A DNA stretch of 64,000 bases from Globomyces pollinis-pini (lineage: Eukaryota > Chytridiomycota > Chytridiomycetes > Rhizophydiales > Globomycetaceae), in NCBI GenBank assembly GCA_025399215.1, contig MU621169.1:1-64000 (forward strand), read 5' to 3'. A program made the position numbers and the translations under genes. Positions 43,419-55,152 of this stretch are shown piece by piece. The notes under the pieces were generated by a model. It saw only the letters and a list, made by a program, of their open reading frames with translations. It searched no databases and had not been told where the DNA came from. Each line of letters opens with the position of its first letter. Position 1 is the first letter of the stretch.

Positions 43419-44335
43419 ATGCCCCGGTATGAACCACTTCCAAGCAACGCAAATACAGCAAATACAGCTCCAGAACCACCGAGGTATTTCTTTGAGTTTT
43501 AAACAAAGATATCAACCATTAAATGTAGAAAATCCAAATCCTCCATCTGCACCATTAAGACACACCACCAGGCAAAGATCACCATTCAATTGCACTGTAA
43601 AATTATTAATCATCCAAGTAACCATTATTTTAGTGTTTCTTTGATGTTCTTGATCCTTGTATAAGAAATGCAAACAACATTATTCCTGACAAAAAGAAAG
43701 TTGCTGGTTACTTGTCAGGATTCTTGGTAAAAATCCCGTCAACTTGACATATGATTAGTTTGGAATTGCCTGGTGGATATTCATAGATGGTGCTGTTTTC
43801 AATGCTGTAAAGGTATTCAAACAGCCAAGAATTTGATCTATTAGTCTTCAAATCCGGATTCGAAAATGAACACCTTAGCAGTTGAAGATTGGATTCCTGG
43901 GATATTATCTACTTTGGCACTATTCGTTGTCAATTTAATTGACCGAGAGAGTTTAAGCGCTGATGATTCGGCTTATGAAAGCGGCAACGTAGCTATGGTA
44001 TAGAATATCTTGTACTAAATCTTTAATAGAAAGCAAGAGCGTGTGCATTTAGCGGTATCGCCATTGCCTTTGGATCGTAACTACTATCGCATTTAAATTA
44101 TAGAATTGGTGGAGCATTGGCAATATTTAGTTTAAAATATGTTATTCCTGGATATGAAGGTGATGCTCTTTATTTAGTTGAGTGTTTTGATATTAATAGT
44201 AGGGTCAAGCAATTGCTGCTCAAAGTATCCTAATATTTGCAAGGTATGGTCACTGATTACATAGTTAATACGTTTATAGTTCTATGGTACTTTGGTTTGG
44301 AAAAAATAGTACAGATGGACAAATATCTTTGTGAA
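43419..44335 (+). CDS. VPS68: Vps68/TMEM50 family membrane protein
   Basis: A Pro-rich cytosolic N-terminus (MPRYEPLPSNANTANTAPE), then CFFDVLDPCIRNANNIIPDKKKVAGYLSGFLFGIAWWIFIDGAVF, VEDWIPGILSTLALFVVNLID, LSADDSAYESGNVAMKARAC, and IGGALAIFSLKYVIPGYEGDALYLGQAI ending in a final TM with SSMVLWFG. The WW-FIDGAVF, DWIPGI-ST and YVIPGY blocks are those of the UPF0220/TMEM50/Vps68 family: four TM helices, acting with ESCRT on vacuolar and endosomal sorting in yeast. About 205 residues in seven or eight exons with introns of 25-38 nt. It lies directly downstream of HOB3 on the same strand; both concern endocytic membranes. Confidence 0.88.
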
Positions 44336-44566
44336 TGGTAACCATTACTTAAAAAATAAATTTAATGGTCAATGTTTTGGTCTTCCAATTAATACTTGCT
44401 ATCACGATTCTTCTATTACCATTAATTTTCTGTTGTTAGTTTAAGCCAACTACACTATATGAGTTATTATTTGAATTCATAGCACATAATGTGAACCGAT
44501 CAATCATGATAAAAAAATCACGTCAAAAAGTTAGAAAGACACTGTTCCATTCCAACTGAAAACAAA

Positions 44567-44910
44567 ATGAGTCATTTCACAATGAACTACTCGAATAAAG
44601 AGACTTTATTGCCATCTTCACCAATGACTCATGTGGATGATAGATTTGACTGGGAAGAAGCCAAACGCAATTCAATTGGGTCACGTAATCTCTCTCAAGC
44701 ATGTTTCGAAACCAACAATTCAACTACGCGAACTCAATTAAGACTTGTTGGTCAATGCAATGCAGTTTTGACATATGTGAATCCAATAGTACGTTTTAGT
44801 TTCATTAACATATCAGGGTCAGCGATTCGCTTTTCTCAAAACAAATGAACCAGATGAAAATCCAGTCTTTTTGCCATCGCTTTCAAAAATTCTGTATGGG
44901 TTTCCTTAAG
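44567..44910 (+). CDS. Small hypothetical protein, two exons
   Basis: ATG at 44567 gives MSHFTMNYSNKETLLPSS, and a 28-nt intron after YVNPI continues GQRFAFLKTNEPDENPVF to the stop after LYGFP, about 105 residues. No TM helix and no known motif; the central part (TRTQLRLVGQCNAVLTYV) could be beta-structured. The intron has good GT..AG ends and typical length, which supports a real gene. Convergent with NAMPT, 121 nt apart. Function unknown. Confidence 0.5.
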
Positions 44911-45031
44911 TTGTATGATTGGTGTGTAATGTAATAAACTTCAGTTCAATGTATCTCATACCGACCATTTGGACTAACAAACTTGCAATGAGTTAAGAAA
45001 ACATAATTGACATTTTATTTCCAAAAATGAA

Positions 45032-46790
45032 TCAGTTTAACATCATTGCTTGATTGACATCTTTTTGGGCTTTCACTACACGTTCAATTTTTTCAGCCAA
45101 CTCTTGGGAAATCACATTGTGAACTTTAGGACTTGCATTCCATTGGTTTCTAGTTCGGGATCGTACCACATCAAAACTGTCCCATTTGCACACTTTTCCA
45201 TGATCATATACAGTTACCAGTTCATTATTGTTGTAAGAAGTTGATTCGGCTGGGAACACTACAGGAGGCTATGAAGTTAGAAAATGCATTTGAGATTACT
45301 TGTCCAGGAAGTCGATTAACTACTGTAGATCCTGGGATACTCCTTTTTCCGCTATCGGTTTTTGGCATTTTCATGACATCTCTGTGAATCATTATTAGAG
45401 TATGAATATGAATACCTTTCGACTCCATCCATATATGTTATCTTTGATAGCTTTGTTGCAAACGACATTGTATCACGATTTACTTTTTGAAGCAATCCAG
45501 CACCCATTCCATATGCAACGTTTTGAGCTGAATATCCTGCCTCTTCCACTTCGTCTAGAATTGCTCCCAAGGTATTGATATTTATTCCATCACCTTGAAT
45601 AACTCCAACACCGTTGATGACCTTGAATCCTTTGGAATTAACTGTTGATCCAAAAACACTATCCGCAGCCCTGATATTCAGTTTTTTCCAGTCTATACCG
45701 TAATGCTTGAAGAACAACCGAAACTGGGTCACCACTATCTGGCCTTAAAACCAAAAAACCACCCTTTTCTACTTTCAAAGAAGCTACACTCGGTAAAACT
45801 TGTTCCAAAGCATTTGTGTAATCATAAGAGTCCATGACACATGCACAAACGCCGGATCCATATTCTTCCAGCAATCTAGTCATGGCGAGCTAAATCTTTA
45901 ATATATTATCTGTAACCTTTTCATTCCGAAATGCTGTCATAATAGAGTGCTCCGTTGCAGGAATTGAGGTGGCTACTGGTTTACCATTATTCAATTTGTA
46001 CTGCACATACCAAGCTACAGTGTCAGTTTGAAACATTAATTACCTGCGCTTAAGGTGTCCGATCCATCAAAGTTTATCTGGTGATTTAAAAATAAAAACC
46101 CTTACAAGATGTGACACCCCACCAATAATTGATTGTTCTAAACTGGTGCAACCTCTGAATCCAAAATCATGCAATCTGCTATTCAAAGTCCATGCTCCAC
46201 TTTCATCTACAGATTCAGCATAAGCAGCTTCGATTAATGTTTTGCAACGTCGTGACAGAGTTGCAACAGTGGAAGGATACCTTTAATTAATTATCACATG
46301 AATTAACTCATACCATATCATTGTTAAGATTGTTTCCAAGTATGTGACAAGTCGAGAATATTCACCCTCTGCAGTGATTTGGTAAACGGGGACGTGTGGA
46401 TAAATCACAGAACCTTCAGGCAAAGATTCGATTTTAACAGGGAAATAGCCGTTATTTTCAGCAACAAATTTAAGAAAGAGGTCTTTTGGAAATGGGAAGG
46501 AGGAGTACCCAGCATTATGAGTTTCAAAGAACGATGCTGCCAATTCAACATCTTCTACAGTGTATTGCTTAGCAATATGATTCTCGATTATGTATCTAAT
46601 CCCGTAAAATACAATTCTTTGATCTTCAGTATCTTTATCATAGCCTAATGTTGTTACTTTTGGTGATCAATATACCAGTACGAAATTCCCCATAAGCAAT
46701 CATTTTCTTTGCTTCAGGATAGAGGAATGGGTGGGTAGTTTTGTAAGAATCCGTCATTAACGGAAGAGGTAGTCCAAGGAATCCAGACAT
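45032..46790 (-). CDS. NAMPT: Nicotinamide phosphoribosyltransferase (NAMPT)
   Basis: The start at 46790 gives MSGFLGLPLPLMTDSYKTTHPFLYP (MTDSYKxTH is the family start motif). It continues GYDKDTEDQRIVFYGIRYII, LPEGSVIYPHVPVYQI, LNSRLHDFGFRGCTSLEQS, ATSIPATEHSIMTAF, GFLVLRPDSGDPV, GVIQGDGININTL and YGMGAGLLQKVNRDTMSF. The HDFGFRG, PATEHS, RPDSG and GMGAGLLQKV motifs are NAMPT-type rather than nicotinate phosphoribosyltransferase-type. The catalytic His region and the ribose-phosphate-binding Arg/Asp are present. It makes NMN from nicotinamide and PRPP for NAD salvage. About 490 residues, as in animals and bacteria. Most fungi instead use nicotinamidase, so this is notable. About ten exons with introns of 30-34 nt argue for long residence in the genome. 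Confidence 0.9.
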
Positions 46791-47065
46791 TGTTGTTGTG
46801 AAAGGGAAGGAAGAAATCCAAGATTGATCACCACGCCCCAAAGATTCCCAATTCTAAATTCCGTTCACATCCAAAATTTGGACGGTTTAAATAGCAGTTC
46901 CGTACCTAGAATTCAAAATCTGAATGATCAATACAGGATTTAAGAATTCCACAAGTGTGAACATCTTGCTGTACATTAATATTATTATAGTATCTTTATT
47001 TAGTATTCAAACAATATTAACTGCTGATTATTTCCATCCAAAAAAGGTGGAAAGTAAAGAAGGAT

Positions 47066-49324
47066 TTAAGGACTAAATGGAATTTGATATAAAGATTGTC
47101 GGTGGTTTCTTCGCCGGTTATGAACTTCCGTTTTGGTCATAGTTAACTCTAACTGCTTAGCTTTTATCAAAGGATTCATTGAGAGCAAATCTGCATAGTT
47201 CACCACCTTCTTGGGTCCGGTAGACCGCGATTGTATAGGCGGTTTCAAGAAGTGAAATCTATCAGAGGGTTTAACGAAACAATCTGATAGATTTTGAATT
47301 TTGACGTCTATCGTTTGCTTGTACTTTTTGGCACTACCAACGGCACTCAATGATGTTGGGGTTGGGCTGATACACCCAGCATCTTGATGCAATTGGTACG
47401 CATAATCTGCCCTTTTCAAAGTTAGGATATGAGTCATTGACAAGTTCGCTTGGAAGTTGGCCAATTTATTCTGGGTGGTTGATACTTTTGCTGAAATATG
47501 GTTAGTTTTTTGTTGCTGTTTAGCCTTCCACTGTGTTAATCTTCTTGATTTTGAAATTTCTTCTTGGATTTTAGTTTCTAAGAATGCTTTTCTTATCTTG
47601 GTAGAATTAGTTTCGGTTGAGAATTGTGAAGTTTCCTCCATAAGATATGTATATTTGCTGAGCAATGATGGATCATCTGGTGGAAAAACTCTATCATAGT
47701 TTCCTAGTCTTGAATTTTCCCATTCTTCAAATTTTTTTAGTATAGCTGGATTATACTTTCGGTAGTATCTTTCTAACGACTTCTTTTGAAGCTCTAGCCG
47801 CTTTTCTGATGTCTTACTATTACAATTGGTTGCATTTTCCTCCGCTTCATTGGATAGCAAATCAGTTTGTGAATTATTTAGAGTTATCTCACTACTTCCT
47901 ATGTCATTAAGGGCACCTTTTGAGCTAATTGTGTCTTGCGTTGGAGTTCCCTTTGATTTTAATGAACCTCCTTTCTGAGATTTCAACAAACGATTTAAGC
48001 TATAAGATAAAAATCTATACTATTTAATACCTTTTTGCCTTTTGGTCTCTCAAGTAACGTTTTGGTGAACTTGAGTTTAGACTAAGAAGGTTAAGCGCAT
48101 CTTTGATAACACCGGATTTAATCTCTTTGTCCAATAACGCGTCACAAGTGAATGATGGTGAGTGATTGACTTCTAATACCCAAGGTTTAAGTTTTGAATC
48201 CAATAGTATATCAAACCCTAAGATTTCAAAACATTGAGACCCAAAATGGTTAAAGGAAGACTTTTGATCTGTTGGAAACCACGGTTTGACAAGTCTGCTT
48301 AATGCTGGTTGTACTATGAGGATAGTCTTAACAACAACATCTTGAATTTTTTTCCAAATTGTGTCCTTGTCTATCCCATTTTTGGATTCTAGTTCATCGA
48401 GTACTGCCTGAATAGTTCTTTTACTACCTTTCTCGTCATCTCTGATAAAATCTTTCGAATTTTTGTTTATCGCATAGTTTGTTAAATGCATGCAAATTTG
48501 ATCTAAATTACGCTTTGAAGGGACTTGGTAAGGTTCTGTAGCGAATCTAGCCAGCCCATCTTTATACACAAATACGCGAAGTGGATTCATAGATGTTACT
48601 AACACATAAACTCTAAAATCGAATTTGTAACCATCAATCAAGCATGGTGAAGAGATGTAGCTTTGAACTACCATATCAATATTTTCCAAATTGTTTAATT
48701 CGCTTGGATCTTTGAACAGAAATATTCCTTTCCCTTGTGATCCATGATCTGGTTTACTGATAAAACACTGCCCTTTCTTTGGTTTAAAAGAACTTTTAAA
48801 ATCTGCCAAGTCTCCAGGCAATATCCAACTGAGGATTAATTGCTCGTTTAATTACGATTTTGGGAAAAAATTATAGTCTTTGGGGAACTTCCGAGATAGT
48901 AGCGACACTTTGCGCGCCAGATGATCTTTTCTACATATTTCCTAGTTCATCGTAAATAAATCTAGTTTAGTTACATGCATTCCAGGAAAATGATTAATTT
49001 TTTGAAATGATTTCCTAATGTTGAGTTGAAAAGGTAACTCCATACCTAAAACATTAATATTGGACTATTGAATTACATATCTAATATTCTTTCTAATGAT
49101 ACTCCTGTGTCTATCCAAAACAATGCCCAGTCAGAGTTATCATCAACTATTTGATAATTAGACTCTTTCGCGACACTTTTCAAAATATCGTATTTACAAT
49201 TAGATAAATTAATATTAATTGATTTAGATTTAGATGAGGACTTTTCTTTTGCTAGCATGTGAAGCAATTGGTTGTTAAGATTAATCGTGTAAGGAAAATA
49301 CAATGCTTTGAGTGACATCATCAT
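47066..49324 (-). CDS. TTLL6/13-type tubulin polyglutamylase
   Basis: About 700 residues. The core reads KINHFPGMHELCRKDHLARKV, FPKDYNFFPKSWILPGDLADF, CFISKPDHGSQGKGIFLFKD, VVQSYISSPCLIDGYKFDFRVYVLVTS, LRVFVYKDGLARFATEPY, CMHLTNYAINK, FEILGFDILLDSKLKPWVLEVNHSPSF. The ATP-grasp residues (K in ISKPDHGSQGKG, R in DFRVYVL, E/N in LEVNHSPSF) are intact. The HFPGM, HLTNYAINK and EVNHSPS forms place it with TTLL4/6/13-like polyglutamylases rather than with glycylases or tubulin-tyrosine ligase. It modifies axonemal or centriolar microtubules, implying flagella. The C-terminal third (about 47066-47990) is Lys/Ser/Gln-rich and unlike anything I know. An intron after ILDM is a 31+31 nt double. The start codon is 105 nt from that of UFD2, divergent. 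Confidence 0.9.
49015..49076 (-). other. Back-to-back intron pair (31+31 nt) in the TTLL gene
   Basis: On the minus strand, unit 1 (49076-49046) and unit 2 (49045-49015) are each 31 nt with GT..AG ends and abut. Removing both joins RILDM to KSFQKINHFPGM, matching the family pattern (E/D)MKxxQKINHFPGM. Retaining unit 2 gives an in-frame stop. Confidence 0.8.
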
Positions 49325-49429
49325 TTAAAAACTAGTTAATCTCTATGGTAATTAAATAAAGGGTTGAACCTTTGAAAGTAGTCAGAATTGAAGTATATCA
49401 TTTGTTCAGTACCATTTTTCTTCCTCAAA

Positions 49430-52400
49430 ATGGAATCAAACCCGGAGACTGAGGCTGAGAAAGTAATGAAATATATGCTAAATCCGTGATAGATCCGCCA
49501 GAAGAGATTAGCAGCTTTTGCTAACTTATCACCTACTTCTAGTAATCGATCAAAAGAATCCTCAAAACCTCTCACAAAACAACCCATGAAATCCTTAGAA
49601 GAAGCATTCGCCACCACAAAAACAGTACCAAAACAGCCAATCAAAAACAAAAGTGCAGCTACTAGTCCTTCAGTTCCATCGAAATCTCCATTGGAAGTGT
49701 TTTTATCGTATTCAGATAACGAATGGGAACACATAATCTGTGATAGTGTCTTAACCGTTGCACTTACCAATCAACCCAACAAGATTTTCATTCAATCTGT
49801 TGCTGAAGAGTTACAAAATGAAAACCGTGAATTACAGATGATAAGTGAACATTGGGAACGAATACTCTATGCAAGACTTACACTCTCGGAAAACAATTCT
49901 TCGGATATGCCTGTATTGTTCGATTATTTGGTTCAAGCTTGGATTAGAATAAATGTTCGAATTCAAAATTTGACTAAACTATGCCAAGATCAGTCAACCA
50001 TTGAGGTGACCTCAGTTGCAACTCGTCGATTAGAAAAACTGAAGGAGTTTTCAGCACTTACCATGAATTATACAAGCTTAGTAATACATCCTGATATGAT
50101 TGATATGTTTCCTCAAAATCACTCGTAACGCAAATAACAAACTAAACCATTTTCGTAGATTCGGGGCTGGATATTGGGGTGCTCAAATGGCACAGCTTGA
50201 TGATATAGAGTCAAAGTATCCTCGCGAGTTTGTTATTGCGTTTATCAAACGATTTGCAGATGAAGGATTGGCTGAGGTAATGCATAAACTATATAACAAG
50301 CTAAGATTTTGAATTCAACGGTCAAAAGTATTTTGACTGTAATGAGGTCCAAGAGGATCTATGATAATCATCAAAATTGTTTCAGAGTATGTCAATGAGC
50401 AACTACTTACGTGAATTAGGCGTTTACATTTCTGATTTCTTTCAAAGAATTTGCGGAATTAGTAAGTTAATATTGATTCTGATATTAGATTCCTACTTTT
50501 AACGATTGGAATCCCGATTTTGCCAATGCTAGAAGTGTAGAATTTCTTAGCATATTAGGTCCACTTCTAAGTCAAACTTCCATATTTCCTGATTCAGATC
50601 CTGCATTAGCAGATCGCTACTTTGGTGGAGATGGGACATACCCAGACAGTATGTTTGAGCCTGACGGTCGTGGTCTTGGTTCGCGTAACTTGGGAAATGT
50701 TAACAGCGCGATGATGTCATTAAGAGATGCGTCAAACTTGGTTCAGGTAAACATCACATATAATAATAGACTTGTGAATAGATGAATCTACATTCTATCT
50801 TTCTGTCTTTGATTAAAACTGGTCCAGCAGCGAAGGAGAAAGTTCTGTCTTATCTTTGGAGAGTTTTGACCTTAAATGCTAAACGTGGTCAATTGCAGGT
50901 ACAACTAGTTAACACTCAAGCAAAAGGTTAACCGAATTGAAGTTTCAACTGACGGATATATGCACAATTTACTTCAAGTATGCAAAAAATTAAGTGAACC
51001 AATTATGGATTTATCATTTTCTAAAATTGGATTGATTGATTCGTCCTTTTTTCTTCACTCTAATCGCTTTGACCATTCGGAAACAACTAGAATCAATGTA
51101 GATAACGAGTCTTGCAAGCAAATCACAAAAGAATGGCTTGACACTCATCCTATCTCACCGCCAAACTTTGTGACGGAAATATTTTTCTTGACTCTGTCTT
51201 ATCATCATTTTGGATTACTTTCAACAATCAGATACTACAAAAACTTTGTCAAAGAATTGGAAGACATGCAAAAGAACGGTGCTAGACATGCAGCTATGAG
51301 AGATAGTGGACAATGGGCTACTCTTGACCCAATGATGAGAAATGCTAATGAACAAGGAATGATTCGATTACAGAAAGAGCTTGATAAGTTGCTGGGTATT
51401 AAGTTAGCAATGGAAGCGGGACTTTTTGACAAAGCTATGTTGGAGCAATCTATTCAATTCTACGGTTTAGTCATGGTCTGGTTAATCAAATGTGCGGCTG
51501 GGTCTAATTCTAAGTTGGAATGGTTTAAAGTTGCACAAGGAAACCCTCTTGGGTAAAGTTGAAATAATCTCACTTTAGTCTATCATTGTTTCCTTTGGCT
51601 CCAACACCTGTTATTGAGTTTATAACATTGCCTGAATGGATTATCGAGGATATTTGTGAATTTTATCTGTTCTTGATGAGGTAGAGTGGTTTTCTAGCTA
51701 ACTTCTTATTAGATATCAAGCCCCAATCTTTGAGCATCATCCAAGAAATGAATTCATTGCATTTAGCATGGTGATGCTTTCAAACAGTGCATTGATCAAA
51801 AACCCTTATTTAAAGAGTAAGCTGGTTGAGGTAATGTATCTTCAACTAACGCAAGATTCTCTACTCGTTTACGTTACCATTATGGAGAACTGCATCAGGA
51901 GAAACTTTGGGTAGATTAGATGCCCCATTTGTCACACATCCCTACGCAAAGACGCATTTAGTTCCTGCTATTTTAGGATTTTACATCGAAGTGGAGCAAA
52001 CTGGGATGTCTTCTCAGTTCTATGATAAATTCAATATTCGTTACAATATTTCCCAAATTCTAAAATCACTTTGGTTAGATCATGCTCATCGATCAATTAT
52101 TGTAAAACTATCACAGTATGTTACCAATTTACCCTAACTTGCTTAGTAACACCGACTTTTTCGTCAAATTTGTCGCATTACTTATGAACGATACAACGTT
52201 CCTTCTTGATGAATCATTGTCAAAACTAAAAGAAATTGGTACAATCCAAACGGAGCTTAGCATTCCGTTAGCTGTAAGTTTAACAATTGTTTTCATGTTT
52301 TTTAGAGCACTGCAACTCAACAAGAGCGACAAACCAGACAAGAGCGAGAAGGTGCGTTACAGAGTGCGGAGCGACAAGCAATGTCATATATGTCTTTAGC

Positions 52401-53225
52401 GAATGAAACCGTCCATATGTTAAGTTACCTCACTGGTAATCCTGAGATAGTTGGACCGTTTATGGCCAATGAAATTGTTGATAGATTGGCAGCGATGTTG
52501 GACTTTAACTTGGTAGCTTTAGCTGGACCTCGATGCACAGAATTGAAGGTAATATCAATTTTAGGAAATGATAATTGATAATTAGGTTAAAAATCCCGAA
52601 AAATATCGCTTTGATCCTCGAAAATTGCTCAGCGAACTTGTTGATATTTTTATTCACCTTTCCCATCGAAGTGAATTTGTTGCAGCTGTAGCTCGAGATG
52701 AGAGATCGTTTGATAAAGCAGTTTTTCAACGTGCTGCATCGATTTTGAATAAGCACAGTTTGAAATCTCCCGTAAATGTTTTTCTACTAACTATGACAGG
52801 ATGAACTTAGTCAATTGATTGCGTTTGTTGGGCATGTAGAAGTAGCAGTACGGGAGAATGTCATGGAAGAAGAAGAGTTGGGTGATATTCCCGATGAATT
52901 TTTAGGTATTATTGTCGTCTTTAATCTTTTTAGATCCGTTACTATTTACATTAATGGAGGATCCAGTCACCTTACCGAGCGGTGTCAACATTGACTTATC
53001 AACGCTTCGCTCTCATTTACTTTCGGACCAACATGATCCAGTATGTGAATAACTTTCTTATTTTAGTTCAATCGACAACCATTAAAACTGGAAGACGCGA
53101 TTCCAAGTAACCCAATTACTTTTGTCATCTAACGCAAAATAGATGTAGAATTGAAAAAGAAAATTGTAGAATGGAAGGAATTGAAACGTAAAAACAAACA
53201 AGGCACAGCGATGGATTTGAGTTAA
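49430..53225 (+). CDS. UFD2: Ubiquitin elongation factor E4 (Ufd2/UBE4)
   Basis: The start [11 protein letters not shown] joins across a 30-nt intron to [17 protein letters not shown], the usual N-terminal E4 motif (EKIRxKRLA). A long helical Ufd2 core follows with conserved [54 protein letters not shown], and ending in a U-box: [60 protein letters not shown]. About 1,050 residues in some 20 exons, nearly all introns 26-47 nt. Ufd2 extends ubiquitin chains on substrates bound by Cdc48/p97 for proteasomal degradation. One exon of 33 nt ([11 protein letters not shown]) lies between two short introns near 50310-50342. Confidence 0.93.
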
Positions 53226-53375
53226 TGGTTTCAATAAAATTTTTGTCGCATATTCTTATTCATTATCCATTTATTTAAAACGAATAGTTATTATTTTTTG
53301 GAATATAGGTAGTTCAGTCAGATGTTTTGCGTAAATAACAAAAAGTAGACGCGACTGTTCAACTTCTTTAAATAA

Positions 53376-54655
53376 ATGCTGTCGTCTAGTAAAAAGTCAC
53401 CACAACCTACCAAAGTCACCAACAACTTCTTTGATGAAGCGATGGAATTATCCGAATCTGACGAAGATCAAGAATTGGATACAAATTATAGTCAACAATT
53501 ATTAGGTTTGAAGAAATATGTTAATAAAAGATATCAATCGAGGAGACTCTCCACCCAGTGCCAAACTATCTATATCTGAAGATGGATATGAAGAAGATGT
53601 GATTGTAATTTTTAAATCAGTTAATTTCAATACAGGAAAAGGAAATAACCAAAAATCGTTTGAATACAACCCGACAACCTATAAATAATGAACCAGAAAA
53701 ATCCATTGCAAGAGATTTAAAAATCAATCATCAATTTAATGGTCAAGATGAAGATGAAGAAGTTGAAGAATCGTTAGTGATCAAATTTTTTAAGCTTTTT
53801 TTAGGCAATTTCATACTACTAAAGATGTTGAAGATGATTTGAAACAGTTAATGGAATATATTCTACAATACAGTCCTCAAGATCACGAATTGAATCCTGA
53901 ATTAAGGCCATTCATTCCTGATTTTATTCCCTGTATAGGTGATATAGATGCCTTTATCAAGGTTTGATGGAATCTTTTGATCTTTTTAATGATTGAATAG
54001 ATTCCTAAAATAGACAATGATACAGATTTGATTGGATTAGCAATCCTGGATGAACCTGCAGCAAGTCAATCGGATCCTTCAGGTAAACTATGCATATACA
54101 TTGATATAAAGTACTTGATTTGCATTTACGTGCATTAAGTAAAGCTACAACTGTATTACCAACAGTTGTTCGTAGTTTGGATTCAACCCTGTTATCAAAA
54201 GATGCTAAACCGATTGATGGTTGGATTCATAGTATTCGTGAATTACACAACAAAAAACCATTACCCAGTGTGAATTACTCTCATTCGATGCCTGATATTG
54301 AACATTTGATGCAGGTTAAGATGGTGTGACTTATTTTTTAGGTTTGGCCTCCAGAAATAGAGACAGCATTGGAACAAAACGAGGTTTACAATAGTATAAA
54401 ATTCATTCGTTTTAGGAAGACATATTACCGAAACCAGAAATGGAATTGCCGTTAACAAAGTACATTGAGTTACTCTCTATTCTACTTGATATTCCTATTT
54501 TTAATGGTGGAAAGGATAAATTAGCTACAAAAAAGAGTAATTCATTGATTGAATCCATTCATGTGATTTTTACTCTTTACTCTGAATTTAAAAACTCGGA
54601 TCATTTCAAGGCGATGGATAGAAGTAATACTAGACCAGTGAATACTATCCAATAA
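53376..54655 (+). CDS. IFT46: Intraflagellar transport protein IFT46
   Basis: A disordered acidic N-terminus (FFDEAMELSESDEDQELD), then the IFT46 core: HTTKDVEDDLKQLMEYILQYSPQ, LNPELRPFIPDFIPCIGDIDAFIKIPK, LIGLAILDEPAASQSDPSVLDLHLRALSK, KPIDGWIHSIRELHNKKPLPSVNYSHSMPDIEHLM, PEMELPLTKYIELLSILLDIPI and IESIHVIFTLYSEFKNSDHFKAM. The order and motif spacing match IFT46, a core IFT-B subunit that carries outer-arm dynein cargo into flagella. About 330 residues in eight or nine exons, introns 25-40 nt. Its presence, with the TTLL enzyme about 4 kb away, shows flagellar machinery is retained. Confidence 0.93.
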
Positions 54656-54739
54656 AGATATAATAGTGTAAAATGTTATTCAAAGCATAAGAAGAATTCA
54701 AGTAGGAATCAATACTTTATTACAATCGAATTCAGTCTT

Positions 54740-55057
54740 CTATAATCCTCCACGTAATGCAAGAACTAAATGAAGAACAGTACCACCTTGAATTCCGTAT
54801 TCATTTGCAGTTTTATCATCTGCCATTTGCTTTCCCCCTACAATCAACCTGAAATAAGCATGAGTTGAAATACCGTTGTTGAGATGGAGGAATTCCTTCT
54901 TTCTCTTCCACTTTTTCTTTGATTCTGGAAACAAGATCGTTTGGTTCAATGTCGATCTCAACCTTTGACTATTAATACATCTTCTATAATACCTCTTTCC
55001 CTGTAAGTGTCTTACTATTAACTAATTCAAATTGTATACCTTAACTTTTATAATCAT
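54740..55057 (-). CDS. NEDD8: NEDD8/Rub1 ubiquitin-like modifier precursor
   Basis: Four tiny exons: MIIKVK | TLTGKE | [30 protein letters not shown] | [35 protein letters not shown]. Introns are 25-30 nt. The residue before the RLIVGGKQM strand, the DDKTA loop and the terminal LALRGG are NEDD8-specific (ubiquitin has LRLRGG: Ala in place of Arg72 distinguishes NEDD8). The mature C-terminus is the GG pair; a single trailing Leu must be trimmed by a UCH/DEN1-type protease. NEDD8 activates cullin-RING ligases. 77 residues before processing. Divergent from the ALKBH8-like gene with 95 nt between start codons. Confidence 0.93.
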
Positions 55058-55152
55058 TGAATTTGAATGGGGAAAATTTTCACTCTTTCAATCAATTCCA
55101 ACACCAATTCATTGAGAATACTTGAATTGAAGAGGAAAATAAGGAAAATTAT

